Shown here: one piece after another, positions 35,794-44,053 of the stretch
How positions within the stretch are numbered: position 1 is the first letter of the stretch
How the letters are laid out: every line of letters starts with the position of its first letter
DNA from: Candidatus Scatonaster coprocaballi
Lineage (GTDB): Bacteria; Bacillota; Clostridia; Saccharofermentanales; Saccharofermentanaceae
DNA: 55,919 bases
Direction: 5' to 3'
Assembly (NCBI GenBank): GCA_018064475.1
Contig: JAGHVD010000072.1
Coordinates: 1 to 55,919, forward strand
Notes under the pieces: generated by a model
What the model saw: only the letters and a program-made list of their open reading frames with translations
Databases searched by the model: none
Told to the model about the DNA's origin: nothing
Made by a program: the position numbers and the translations under genes

Positions 35794-36675
35794 TTAAGCT
35801 ACTGTGTCTTCACATGTAACTTCATTGTTTGCAGAATTCTCTATTTCTTGATTCTCTACTTGCAATGCTTTCTTCTCTGCCTTTCGTTCCGAAACAGCAT
35901 GCGCACTCTCTACCACTTCTCCGATATAAGAGATCGTCAGATAACAGAACACGACTGCCTGCAGAATACCATCCATCAGATCAAACCATAGACTGAATGC
36001 ACCCGGAATGATAATTGGAATGACAAGTCCCAGGAACTCCATGAGAATAAAAGCACCAAACACATTACCGAAAAGACGAAGTGCCAATGAGACCGGCTTG
36101 ATAAAGAAGTCGATGACTTTAAACGGCAGCATAAACGCTTTCGGATCCACAAAGGATGCGCCCAAACCTTTGAAACCAACCAGACGGATGGACATCACGA
36201 TTACGTAGACGATGGCGAAAATACCCATTGCAAACGGGAAAGCGATGTTCTTGGCCGGCGGAGGCAGTTTGAAAATCGAGCATACGTTACAGGAGATCAG
36301 GAAAATGCCGATCGTACCGACCATTGGCACGACTTTCTCTGCCTGTTCCTCGTTGAGGCCGTATTCTTTACACACACCAAATAAGAGACCGATCAGTGAT
36401 TCCATCACGGCCTGACCGCGTGTCGGAACCATCTCTCTCTTTCGACCAAGATAGCAGAAGAGTAGAATACCTACCGCCACAGCAAACCATGTCACAATAA
36501 TGGCGTCTGTAATCAGGATCTTTGTTCCGCCTAAGGTAAAAGAACCTCTCCACTGGAGAATGGCTTCACGGATCTCATCACCGATATTCTTCGACCCTGG
36601 AATCAGGTCTTTCAATTCCTTTACAAAGGCCTCCCAGAAGCGAGTGCCCCAGGAAGCCGACAGTGCAACATTCAT
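35794..36675 (-). CDS. atpB: ATP synthase a subunit
   Basis: Stator channel subunit of 293 residues with five or six membrane helices. The essential Arg lies in SLALRLFGNVFGAFILMEF, and the preceding FIKPVSLAL is conserved. The N-terminus has an amphipathic region around LKDLIPGSKNIGDEI and the C-terminus an extra hydrophilic tail of about 35 residues (AVSERKAEKKALQVEN) not common in the family. No atpI is seen upstream; the gene follows upp after 21 bases. Confidence 0.95.
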   Translation of the reverse strand: MNVALSASWGTRFWEAFVKELKDLIPGSKNIGDEIREAILQWRGSFTLGGTKILITDAIIVTWFAVAVGILLFCYLGRKREMVPTRGQAVMESLIGLLFGVCKEYGLNEEQAEKVVPMVGTIGIFLISCNVCSIFKLPPPAKNIAFPFAMGIFAIVYVIVMSIRLVGFKGLGASFVDPKAFMLPFKVIDFFIKPVSLALRLFGNVFGAFILMEFLGLVIPIIIPGAFSLWFDLMDGILQAVVFCYLTISYIGEVVESAHAVSERKAEKKALQVENQEIENSANNEVTCEDTVA

Positions 36676-36696
36676 AGATGCCTGTACCTGTCCTTG

Positions 36697-37329
36697 TTAA
36701 TTTGTTCCAAAGAGACGATCACCTGCATCGCCAAGACCTGGGATGATATATCCATGATCGTTCAGTTTCTCATCTTTTGCCGCGCAGAAAACCGGTACAT
36801 CCGGATGATCCTTCATGACTCGTTCCGCGCCTTCTGGTGCAGCAATCAAGCATACGAACTTGATGTTCTTGATGCCACGATCCTTCAAGAACTGAATCGC
36901 TGCTGACGAAGAACCACCGGTTGCCAGCATCGGATCAAGTACGACTACCTCACGCTCCACGATGTCCTCCGGAAGCTTGCAGTAATATTCAACCGGCTTC
37001 AATGTATTCGGATCACGATAGAGGCCGATGTGACCAACTTTTGCGTTTGGCACAATAGAAAGCATACCATCTACCATACCGAGACCGGCACGAAGAATCG
37101 GAACCAGTGCAATCTTCTTTCCTTCCAGCACCTTGGCTGTGCTTGTCGTTGCAACAGGAGTCTCGATTGTAACTTCCTTCAACGGAAGATCGCGAGTCAC
37201 TTCATAGGCCATCAACATGGACAACTCCTGAACCAATTCACGGAATTCCTTGGTGGAAGTGTTCTTGTCACGAAGCATCGAAATCTTGTGCTGAATCAAC
37301 GGGTGATCAAATAAGAAAAACTGTGCCAT
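36697..37329 (-). CDS. upp: uracil phosphoribosyltransferase
   Basis: Salvage enzyme that converts uracil and PRPP to UMP. The PRPP loop [17 protein letters not shown] (about 128-144), the uracil-binding [16 protein letters not shown] at the C-terminus, and the early [16 protein letters not shown] are typical. Length 210. GGAGG lies eight bases before the start. The order rpiB-upp-atpB is seen in many Firmicutes, and spacing suggests one transcript. Confidence 0.96.
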   Translation of the reverse strand: MAQFFLFDHPLIQHKISMLRDKNTSTKEFRELVQELSMLMAYEVTRDLPLKEVTIETPVATTSTAKVLEGKKIALVPILRAGLGMVDGMLSIVPNAKVGHIGLYRDPNTLKPVEYYCKLPEDIVEREVVVLDPMLATGGSSSAAIQFLKDRGIKNIKFVCLIAAPEGAERVMKDHPDVPVFCAAKDEKLNDHGYIIPGLGDAGDRLFGTN

Positions 37330-37350
37330 AAATATCTCCTCCTGATATGA

Positions 37351-37806
37351 TTATGATTTAAAAAGATCTTTCTCTTGTTCCTTAATATCATTCACGCGTG
37401 TCTGATGACGACCGCCATCGAAGCCTTCGCTCATGAATGCATCGACAATACCAAGTGCCAATGAACTTCCCACCACACGAGCACCCATGGATAACACGTT
37501 CGCGTCGTTATGCTGACGGGACATTCTGGCCATATACTCATTTGTACAGAGTGCGCAACGGATGCCTGGGAATTTATTGGCTACCATAGAGATGCCAATA
37601 CCGGTTCCGCAGATTACGATTCCTCTTTCTGCATTCCCTTCCAGAATATCCTTTGATACTTTCTGACCTGCCAGTACATAGCTGTATGGAACTTCAGCTG
37701 AAGTCGCACCGCCCTCAACGATGGTGTGTCCCTGTTTGGTCAGGTAATCACAGACGGATCTTCTTAATGGATAACCTGCGTGATCGGATGCAATTGAAAT
37801 AATCAT
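37351..37806 (-). CDS. rpiB: ribose-5-phosphate isomerase B
   Basis: Interconverts ribose 5-phosphate and ribulose 5-phosphate (RpiB/LacAB family). Residues include SDHAGYPLR at the N-terminus, the catalytic-Cys motif GIVICGTGIGISMVANK (about 65-81) and the R.SRQHNDANVLSMGARV phosphate-binding segment (MSRQHNDAN). Length 151. It lies 17 bases downstream of proA and 21 upstream of upp. It supplies pentose phosphate for PRPP used by Upp, though co-location may be incidental. Confidence 0.95.
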   Translation of the reverse strand: MIISIASDHAGYPLRRSVCDYLTKQGHTIVEGGATSAEVPYSYVLAGQKVSKDILEGNAERGIVICGTGIGISMVANKFPGIRCALCTNEYMARMSRQHNDANVLSMGARVVGSSLALGIVDAFMSEGFDGGRHQTRVNDIKEQEKDLFKS

Positions 37807-37823
37807 AATTCTTACCCCTTATC

Positions 37824-39104
37824 TTATATAATTTGCTTATGTGTAAACTGACGTGTGCCGTTGGCATAATCCGCAACCAGATTACCATGGCCAACGATCT
37901 TGTACTTGTATGTGACCAGGCCCTCCAAGCCGACCGGTCCACGTGCATGAAGCTTAGATGTACTGATTCCCACCTCTGCGCCGAATCCATAACGTAAGCC
38001 ATCCGAGAAGCGCGTCGAGCAGTTCCAGAATGTGTTACCAGAATCCACTCGGTTCATGAATGCTTCTGCGGTCGCCGCATCGCGTGTCACAATTGACTCG
38101 GTATGACCGGAACCATAGGTGTTAATATGTGCAACCGCTTCGTCCAGACCGGACACGATCTTGATCGATACCTCATAGTCCAGATATTCGTGATGCCAAT
38201 CCTCAACCGGCAGAACATCCGGCAGGATCTTCTTGGTTTTCTCGCATCCGTGGAATACGACGTTCTTCTCGCTCAATTTCTTCACAAGTTTGGGCAAGAA
38301 ATCTGTAGCGATCGATTCATCAACAAGAATGGTCTCACAGGCATTACATACTGCAACGTACTGTGTCTTACTATCGAAGGCAACGGACAGTGCCATCTCC
38401 TCATCAGCCTGTTCGTGGATATAGAGGTGACAAACGCCGTCTGCATGTCCCATAACCGGAATGGAGGAATGCTGCATGATGTACTGTACGAAGGCATTCG
38501 AACCACGAGGAATAATCAGGTCAATATACTGGTTCAGAAGCAACATCTCATTCACATCGCTTCTTGTCTCCATCAGATTGATCCAGTTTCTCGGAATGCC
38601 AGCCTGTTCAGAGGCCTCTGCAATTACTTCATAGAGTACGCGGTTGCTGTTCACCGCTTCGCTACCACCCTTTAGGCAACAAGCATTACCGGATTTCAGC
38701 GCAAGCGATGCAATCTGTACCAGCGCATCCGGACGAGATTCGAAAATAATACCGAGCACACCGATTGGACAGGACACTCTCGTCAGAACGAGATCGTCAT
38801 CCAATTCAGTCTTCAGCAATTCGCGGCCAACAGGATCCGGCAGGCATGTCAAGTTCTTAAGACCTGTAACCACATCGTTCAACTTATGTTCGTCAAATAG
38901 GAGACGTTTCTGCAAAGGCTTGGGAAGATCAGCTTCAGCTGCATTCTTTACATCAATCTGATTTGCTGCAAAGATTCGTTCCTGGTTCGCAACCAGTGCA
39001 TCGGCAATTGCAAGAAGCGCTGCATTCTTCACTTCCGTTGACAGTATAGCCATGGTAAAAGAAGCCGTCTTGGTCTCACTGGCTCGTCTTTCAAAATCTG
39101 TCAT
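37824..39104 (-). CDS. proA: glutamate-5-semialdehyde dehydrogenase
   Basis: Second enzyme of proline synthesis, reducing glutamyl phosphate with NADPH. The aldehyde dehydrogenase fold shows CPIGVLGIIFESRPDA, SGNACCLKGGSEA and the catalytic Cys in YVAVCNACETILVDE, ending with the family pattern LHARGPVGLEGLVTYKY. Length 426 is standard. No proB neighbour is present, so glutamate kinase must be elsewhere. It appears to be the first gene of the proA-rpiB-upp-atp run. Confidence 0.96.
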   Translation of the reverse strand: MTDFERRASETKTASFTMAILSTEVKNAALLAIADALVANQERIFAANQIDVKNAAEADLPKPLQKRLLFDEHKLNDVVTGLKNLTCLPDPVGRELLKTELDDDLVLTRVSCPIGVLGIIFESRPDALVQIASLALKSGNACCLKGGSEAVNSNRVLYEVIAEASEQAGIPRNWINLMETRSDVNEMLLLNQYIDLIIPRGSNAFVQYIMQHSSIPVMGHADGVCHLYIHEQADEEMALSVAFDSKTQYVAVCNACETILVDESIATDFLPKLVKKLSEKNVVFHGCEKTKKILPDVLPVEDWHHEYLDYEVSIKIVSGLDEAVAHINTYGSGHTESIVTRDAATAEAFMNRVDSGNTFWNCSTRFSDGLRYGFGAEVGISTSKLHARGPVGLEGLVTYKYKIVGHGNLVADYANGTRQFTHKQII

Positions 39105-39143
39105 ACCTTATCCTCTACTTTCTCGTGTCAAACACTTCCTATT

Positions 39144-39149
39144 ATTATA
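39144..39149 (-). promoter_or_regulatory. -10 box of the proA promoter
   Basis: Minus-strand TATAAT about 40 bases upstream of the proA start. No good -35 was found at the usual distance. Confidence 0.5.
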
Positions 39150-39235
39150 ACAGATTCCGACCTATATGAACGAAGTTCTCCATTCTTTTTTACTTTCACT
39201 TTCTTTCGTTTGAATTTTGAAGCGAAAGAAAATGA

Positions 39236-39322
39236 TTTTCCACAATTTGAAAAAGTTTTCCACAGTTTTCATCTGTTCGTGAACAAAAAACCTGTGGAAA
39301 AGGTGGAAAAGTCTGTGGATAA
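39236..39322. promoter_or_regulatory. cluster of DnaA boxes
   Basis: Within 87 bases lie two TTTTCCACA sites on the plus strand (39236-39244, 39256-39264) and, in the opposite orientation, TGTGGAAAA (39293-39301), GGTGGAAAA (39302-39310, one mismatch) and the perfect consensus TGTGGATAA (39314-39322). The sites thus face each other. An AT-rich segment (39180-39235) adjoins on the left. The whole 409-base gap 39105-39513 holds only the proA promoter, this cluster and a terminator. It could be a replication origin element or a DnaA-binding control or titration site. Confidence 0.75.
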
Positions 39323-39402
39323 CTTTATGACAACGGTTTTCGGGAAACACACATCTCAAAGCTTAGAAACAAGGGGCTGCTTTTTTTGTCAAGCCTTTTT
39401 CG

Positions 39403-39441
39403 AAAAAACGCGGAGGTTTTTTCAAATCTCAAAGCCCCCGC
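39403..39441 (-). terminator. rho-independent terminator of the methyltransferase operon
   Basis: Minus-strand arms GCGGGGGCTTT and AAACCTCCGC (one mismatch) followed by GTTTTTT, about 70 bases after the methyltransferase stop. It probably ends the long sigA-rnf-methyltransferase transcript. Confidence 0.7.
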
Positions 39442-39513
39442 ACTATAAGGCTTTCCACGCCATCCAATTGAACAATTTGATATTTTACGTGTCCGCGAGT
39501 GGTGGACGGCCAG

Positions 39514-40725
39514 TCATTTTCCATCTCTGGGTGGAAGACGATAGTAATTTGTTAATTGGCAACGAATGGAACCGTTATACAACTTTCTTCTTTTATCTGC
39601 TTTTCGTATGACTTGGTTTTCGAAACTATCATCCGGTGTAATGACCGAAAGTCGGATTCCACGCTTGCAATATCCCTTCCAATCAAGGTACGTCTGTGCA
39701 ATGCCTCGGTAAATCTCAGAAGCTTCCTCCGGTGTCAGCAAACGTCCACCGTACGGGGGATTACAAAGGATCAACTGTCTAGGAAGTCCGGTCCAATTGT
39801 GAAGTTCTTCCGGCGTCTGACGTTTAAAATCGCTCACTTTGAAACGAATAAAATCTCCCACACCTGCCGCACGTGCATTGCGTTCCGCAGTTTGTACAGC
39901 TTTCGGGTCGATATCCGATCCGTAGAAATAGACATCATCCATGGGTGAAAGATCCAGAAGATCCTTCGCTTCTTCTCGAGCAAGGTCATACGCTTTTCGA
40001 CCGATATATGGTAATGCTTCGCCTGCAAAATCGCGCTTCAGCCCCGGTGCAATATTGAGCGCCATCATGGCCGCTTCGATCACGATCGTGCCTGAACCAC
40101 AGAAAGGATCCACCAACGCCTCCTCACCAAAGAACCGGTAAGATGCAGCACTGACCATTCCTGCCGCTAATGTTTCCTTGATTGGCGCTTCGTGCATCAA
40201 TGGTCGGTAGCCACGTTTATGAAGTCCGTCACCGGTAATGTCGATCATCACGCGAACGAGATCTTTTACTATACCGAAGACGATCTTAATCAGGCCGACT
40301 TTCTCATCTTCTTCCAAACGTGCGGTATCCGGCATATGTCTCTCAAAGAGCAATGCCTTTACAATTGCTTTCTTCGCCAGACTCTGACAGGCTGGAATTC
40401 CAAAGAGTTTGGAATCACGTGAATAACCGTTCACAACGAAGGCCGCGCCGTCCGGAATCCAATTTCTCCATTTCATTTTCTCGAAGCCATCGAAGAATGC
40501 CTCGAACGTTTGCGCTTCAAATTCAGAAACCGAAAGCAGTACACGTTCACCGCGGCGACACCACATACACACTCTCGCCGCATCGGTAGCCATGGTATCC
40601 GGAGTCGTTTCCACTAGCAACTGGCCGTCCGTAACGGTAATCTTTTCTTTCGTAAATCCATGTTCTACAAGATCCTCCACACAAAAATGTTCCAGGCCGA
40701 ATAGACAAGTGATAACAATTTTCAT
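39514..40725 (-). CDS. THUMP-domain RNA methyltransferase (RlmL/YpsC family)
   Basis: A SAM-dependent enzyme of 403 residues that methylates a guanine or related base in rRNA. The N-terminal ferredoxin-like and THUMP domains span about 1-155. The Rossmann methyltransferase domain contains LVDPFCGSGTIVIEAA (SAM-binding loop, about 203-218), FYGSDIDPKAV and the catalytic LILCNPPYGGRL. By family the likely target is m2G in 23S rRNA. It follows the Rnf-like operon by 22 bases with GGAAGGAG before the ATG, occupying the position where rnfB is expected. No functional link to electron transport is known. Confidence 0.92.
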   Translation of the reverse strand: MKIVITCLFGLEHFCVEDLVEHGFTKEKITVTDGQLLVETTPDTMATDAARVCMWCRRGERVLLSVSEFEAQTFEAFFDGFEKMKWRNWIPDGAAFVVNGYSRDSKLFGIPACQSLAKKAIVKALLFERHMPDTARLEEDEKVGLIKIVFGIVKDLVRVMIDITGDGLHKRGYRPLMHEAPIKETLAAGMVSAASYRFFGEEALVDPFCGSGTIVIEAAMMALNIAPGLKRDFAGEALPYIGRKAYDLAREEAKDLLDLSPMDDVYFYGSDIDPKAVQTAERNARAAGVGDFIRFKVSDFKRQTPEELHNWTGLPRQLILCNPPYGGRLLTPEEASEIYRGIAQTYLDWKGYCKRGIRLSVITPDDSFENQVIRKADKRRKLYNGSIRCQLTNYYRLPPRDGK

Positions 40726-40747
40726 ACGATCGATGCTCCTTCCAAAA

Positions 40748-41875
40748 TTACAATACCGGTAAGACAGATGACCACGGCATCAAAACAAGCATGGCCAGGA
40801 AAATCTGTAGTACAACGAACGGCATACCTTCCAGCATTCGCGGTTGTTTGCCAAAAAGCAATCTTTCCTTCACGACGCGTGTATAGGAAATCGTAACCAC
40901 AGCCGTAAGCCACACCCCGATCATAAATGCGATCCACCAGATGAGTCTTACGCTGGAGACAGCACCTCCCTCTGCACGATAGTAATTCACGTACAACATC
41001 ATTGTCAAAGTGGTGGTGATGATACTCAGAAACGGTGTGTAGCGATAACGATCAAGTGTCTGTCCCTGTTTAAATAACCAGATGATCAGCGTAAACAGCG
41101 TTACAGATATCAGCGAAGCGAACGTAACGATATGCGTTGTGTTCTGGATATTCGCCGGTGCAAATTCTACCATCGCCGCACCGATCGCACCAAAAAGGAG
41201 ATTATAGATCAGCATACAAAGGCACAGTTTCACAAAGTCTTTCTCTTCCTGAAGCTGAATCGACTGATAACTCTTCGTTCTTCCTTCCTCCGTCTGAAGT
41301 CGATGTACACTGCCACCATTTCGGTGGAACATCACCGGTAGTGTCATTAGGCTGACTAACACCAGCAAAGCGCCACTCGGTGAGTGAGTCAGGCATGTTA
41401 ACTTCACGCGTTCGAGTCCACTGATCTTGTGATTCCAAATCGTTGCAGCGCCAAGTGCTTCACGCACCAGTGAGATAATCGTTCCTGACACGATAAAATA
41501 CAGAAAACCTTTGCTGCAGTCCGCGACGTCAACGCTGTGCTGAGCATCGAAATATCCGAATAGCGGTGCACTTAGAAAGAGAAAAGTAGATACCGGAAGC
41601 AGGAGAAATCCATTGTTTTCTGAGAAAAACGGTACAAAGTCTGCCAGAAGCAACACCATCTCGCCCATCAAGGCCGCGAGCACTAGGAAAATCCCCCAGC
41701 AGATACGTTTGTTCTCAATCTTATGGAAAACCACCAAGTTGACCAAACCAAATACCAATATCTGCACGCTTGCACTGGCAAAAGACTGGAGCGACGCAGT
41801 TGTAAAAATGAGCATCAACGCAAATGAGAGCAGGATGCAGTATTGTTTTTTGGAAATACATGTATACTCGCTCAT
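40748..41875 (-). CDS. putative fused RnfE-RnfA-like membrane protein
   Basis: A protein of 375 residues with about eleven membrane segments, in the place of rnfE and rnfA. The first half follows RnfE: polar loop after two helices, LMGEMVLLLADFVPFF (about 69-84), then ISLVREALGAATIW (134-147), like the RnfE pattern AIRE.LG.GT. After a cytoplasmic stretch rich in charge (185-215), the second half ends in YTRVVKERL and EGMPFVVLQIFLAMLVLM (331-366), like RnfA's IRERL and GLPIALI..GLMALAF. The cysteines that bind the shared intramembrane iron-sulfur cluster (in the GLCP, GICP and NC motifs) are not at the matching positions. The alignment is by eye and divergent, particularly in the second half. 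Confidence 0.55.
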   Translation of the reverse strand: MSEYTCISKKQYCILLSFALMLIFTTASLQSFASASVQILVFGLVNLVVFHKIENKRICWGIFLVLAALMGEMVLLLADFVPFFSENNGFLLLPVSTFLFLSAPLFGYFDAQHSVDVADCSKGFLYFIVSGTIISLVREALGAATIWNHKISGLERVKLTCLTHSPSGALLVLVSLMTLPVMFHRNGGSVHRLQTEEGRTKSYQSIQLQEEKDFVKLCLCMLIYNLLFGAIGAAMVEFAPANIQNTTHIVTFASLISVTLFTLIIWLFKQGQTLDRYRYTPFLSIITTTLTMMLYVNYYRAEGGAVSSVRLIWWIAFMIGVWLTAVVTISYTRVVKERLLFGKQPRMLEGMPFVVLQIFLAMLVLMPWSSVLPVL

Positions 41876-41876
41876 A

Positions 41877-43094
41877 TTAACCTACCCAATTCAGATATTC
41901 TCGCATAAACTTGTATGCCTGATTCATCGTACTCAGCAATGCCGCGCTCTCATTCTGCTTGCCCGCAATGCCATCAATATTCGATCTGATTTCGCTCATC
42001 GGAATACCATCAACACTATCCGATAAGACATTGGTCGCATCTCCGGATACCACACCATCTTCGCCGCCGATCACTTCGATCTCATTCTGGATCGGCTTCG
42101 GTGTAGGCGTCAGTTCCGAATATGTCGCATCCGGTTCTGTATCATCGGTCGGCACCGGCGTCGGGGTCACTTCTGAATCAGACTCACCCGTTTCCACTGC
42201 ATCCTGTTTGTCCTTCAGATATTGATCTTTCGTATACGAAGTACGGGAGTACTGGATACATTGGTTCACAAGTTCAACAAAAGTATCAATTGAAATGGTG
42301 ACACCATCGATAATCTCTGTCTTTGCATCTGACTTCATACCAAGTTTCACCGGATCTTGTACAACGACCAAATAGCTGGACAATCGGTAGGATTGTTCTG
42401 CCCACAAATTACCGGAAACTCTGTACTCACCACTGATTGAATCTTCCGAACGCGTCGTATGGGTCTGATCATTGTCAGCATCCCATGTCACACGCACGAT
42501 CCTACCGCCGCGAACTTCCATCTCACAGTAATCGATGTAACCATCTTTGGCCGGCTCTGGTGCACGAGCATAGAAAGTGCCGTCATGCAAACCAAGGAGC
42601 GGGTCATACTCAACTTTGGAGCTGACATCCACCATGACCTCTTTCTTCAGTCCGATCGGGACGCGTGCCCCATCCAACTGAAGGCGAAGAGTCTCCAACT
42701 CCTGAGGAGTAAAGAGCGCTTCATTCTCTGCCTCGTCCAGAATGCGAAAATCCAGAATATTCTCACCATTTTCACTGATACTCATCTGTGTGTGGATCAG
42801 ACCGACTGTATCCGTCTCCATCTGCACATCCACAATGTATCCGACCAGACGTTCATTCTCATCATAGGCAGCAAACACCTTCTTCACGTCCGGATGATTA
42901 TCCAGCACATCGGTGTCCAATTCGTTGTAGGTAGAAGCTAGTAAGAGTGAACCATATTCTTCTTGGTAATGCTTCTGTTTAGCCTCTCTCCCCTTACGTC
43001 TGTTATATCCCAGACATCCAAGAAGGAAAGCAAAGCTCAGAAGTACAACCAGTATTGCGCGCCAGGTCAGGCCTCGAAAGAACGACTTCGTCAT
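41877..43094 (-). CDS. rnfG: RnfG-like FMN-binding protein
   Basis: A protein of 405 residues, about twice the size of RnfG. One membrane anchor (14-30) is followed by two FMN-binding-like modules outside the cell (about 60-150 and 165-280). The second ends in DGVTISIDTFVELVNQ (263-278), matching the D..SGATISS attachment site with Thr266 kept but SGA changed. A Pro/Thr-rich linker with repeated PTPxP (about 310-345) and a C-terminal helix follow; this tail is unusual. Start ATG 43092-43094 has GGAGGTGA five bases upstream and overlaps rnfD in an ATGA junction. Electron-transfer role is by family and context. Confidence 0.78.
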   Translation of the reverse strand: MTKSFFRGLTWRAILVVLLSFAFLLGCLGYNRRKGREAKQKHYQEEYGSLLLASTYNELDTDVLDNHPDVKKVFAAYDENERLVGYIVDVQMETDTVGLIHTQMSISENGENILDFRILDEAENEALFTPQELETLRLQLDGARVPIGLKKEVMVDVSSKVEYDPLLGLHDGTFYARAPEPAKDGYIDYCEMEVRGGRIVRVTWDADNDQTHTTRSEDSISGEYRVSGNLWAEQSYRLSSYLVVVQDPVKLGMKSDAKTEIIDGVTISIDTFVELVNQCIQYSRTSYTKDQYLKDKQDAVETGESDSEVTPTPVPTDDTEPDATYSELTPTPKPIQNEIEVIGGEDGVVSGDATNVLSDSVDGIPMSEIRSNIDGIAGKQNESAALLSTMNQAYKFMREYLNWVG

Positions 43095-44053
43095 GATTTC
43101 ACCTCCCGATACCAACTCGACTTAGAGAAAGCCTGTGGGCGAATATAACGATCGAAAATCGGTGTCGTCATATTCATCATCAGAACCGGGAAAATCATCG
43201 CATAAGTGCTATTTCCAAATCGATACATCAGAAGTGTGAGGATACCGGTACCACACCCAAAGAAAGCTCGACCCTTTCTAGACAATGGCATCGTCGTACA
43301 ATCATTGAGCATGAAAACGCCAATCAGCACCAGTCCTCCACAAGTGATCCAAGAAGCAAAGTGACGCAGTCCGAGCGAATGGATATAGCAAGGAATGTAG
43401 CCAATGATCAAGGTCGCAAAATAGGCAAGTGACGCCTCGAAATGGAAGAGACGGCGTTCGATCAGAATCACCATTCCCAGTAGGATCAACGCGGTAGTCG
43501 CAGTACCAATCATGCTCGGAATTCTTCCGGACAAAATATGTGACCAAGATAGATCCGGCAAAGAAGGTGTGTCTACAGCTGGTTTACCGGTAAGTAACGA
43601 TGTAACATGCCACAAGCCGTCGAACGGTCCTTCTACAACGGTCATCTGCGAAGGAAATGCAAATTCCAAGAACATCCTCGACGCCAATGCCGGGTTGAAG
43701 ATATTGGTACCGACGCCACCGAACGCCTGTTTAATCAGAAGTGAGCCAAATAGTGCAGCCAGAAAGATTGCCCACACCGAGGTCGATACCGGAACCAGCA
43801 AAGTCAACAGAAGTCCGCTGACAATAGAACTATAGTCCACGTAGAAAGCCTGTTCCGGATACAATTTGCGGGTGGACAGATAATCCGAGAAGAAGAATGT
43901 CAGGATCGACACGGCCGACAGTACCAGCACTCGAAAACCATAATAGAACACGCCAGCGATCCAAGCCGGGAGAAGGGCAAGACACACATAGATATACCGC
44001 TCCGCTGCCGGCTGATCCGCATGAATATGAGGTGCCAATTGTTTACGTTTCAT
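43091..44053 (-). CDS. rnfD: RnfD-like membrane flavoprotein subunit
   Basis: A protein of 320 residues of the RnfD/NqrB family, with eight or more membrane helices. The signature FGGVGTNIFNPALASRMFLEF (about 111-131, quoted in part) corresponds to GG.G.N.FNPA. The usual covalent FMN site (DxxSGAT) aligns with DGLWHVTSLL: Thr151 is present but SGA is replaced by WHV. Later helices (MLNDCTTMPLSRKGRAFFGCGTG) match the family's C-terminal part. It overlaps rnfC by ATGA and rnfG by ATGA. It should form the membrane core with the E/A-like protein. Confidence 0.88.
   Translation of the reverse strand: MKRKQLAPHIHADQPAAERYIYVCLALLPAWIAGVFYYGFRVLVLSAVSILTFFFSDYLSTRKLYPEQAFYVDYSSIVSGLLLTLLVPVSTSVWAIFLAALFGSLLIKQAFGGVGTNIFNPALASRMFLEFAFPSQMTVVEGPFDGLWHVTSLLTGKPAVDTPSLPDLSWSHILSGRIPSMIGTATTALILLGMVILIERRLFHFEASLAYFATLIIGYIPCYIHSLGLRHFASWITCGGLVLIGVFMLNDCTTMPLSRKGRAFFGCGTGILTLLMYRFGNSTYAMIFPVLMMNMTTPIFDRYIRPQAFSKSSWYREVKS

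Noticed and set aside
39105-39513. Chromosomal origin oriC
   Set aside because: Not claimed as such: no dnaA/dnaN/rpmH nearby and gene direction does not switch across the site. Kept as a DnaA-box cluster only.
39210-39611. Open frame of 133 codons on the plus strand across the DnaA boxes
   Set aside because: Poor composition, no ribosome-binding site, spans a terminator hairpin and runs antisense into the methyltransferase gene. The DnaA boxes explain the sequence better.
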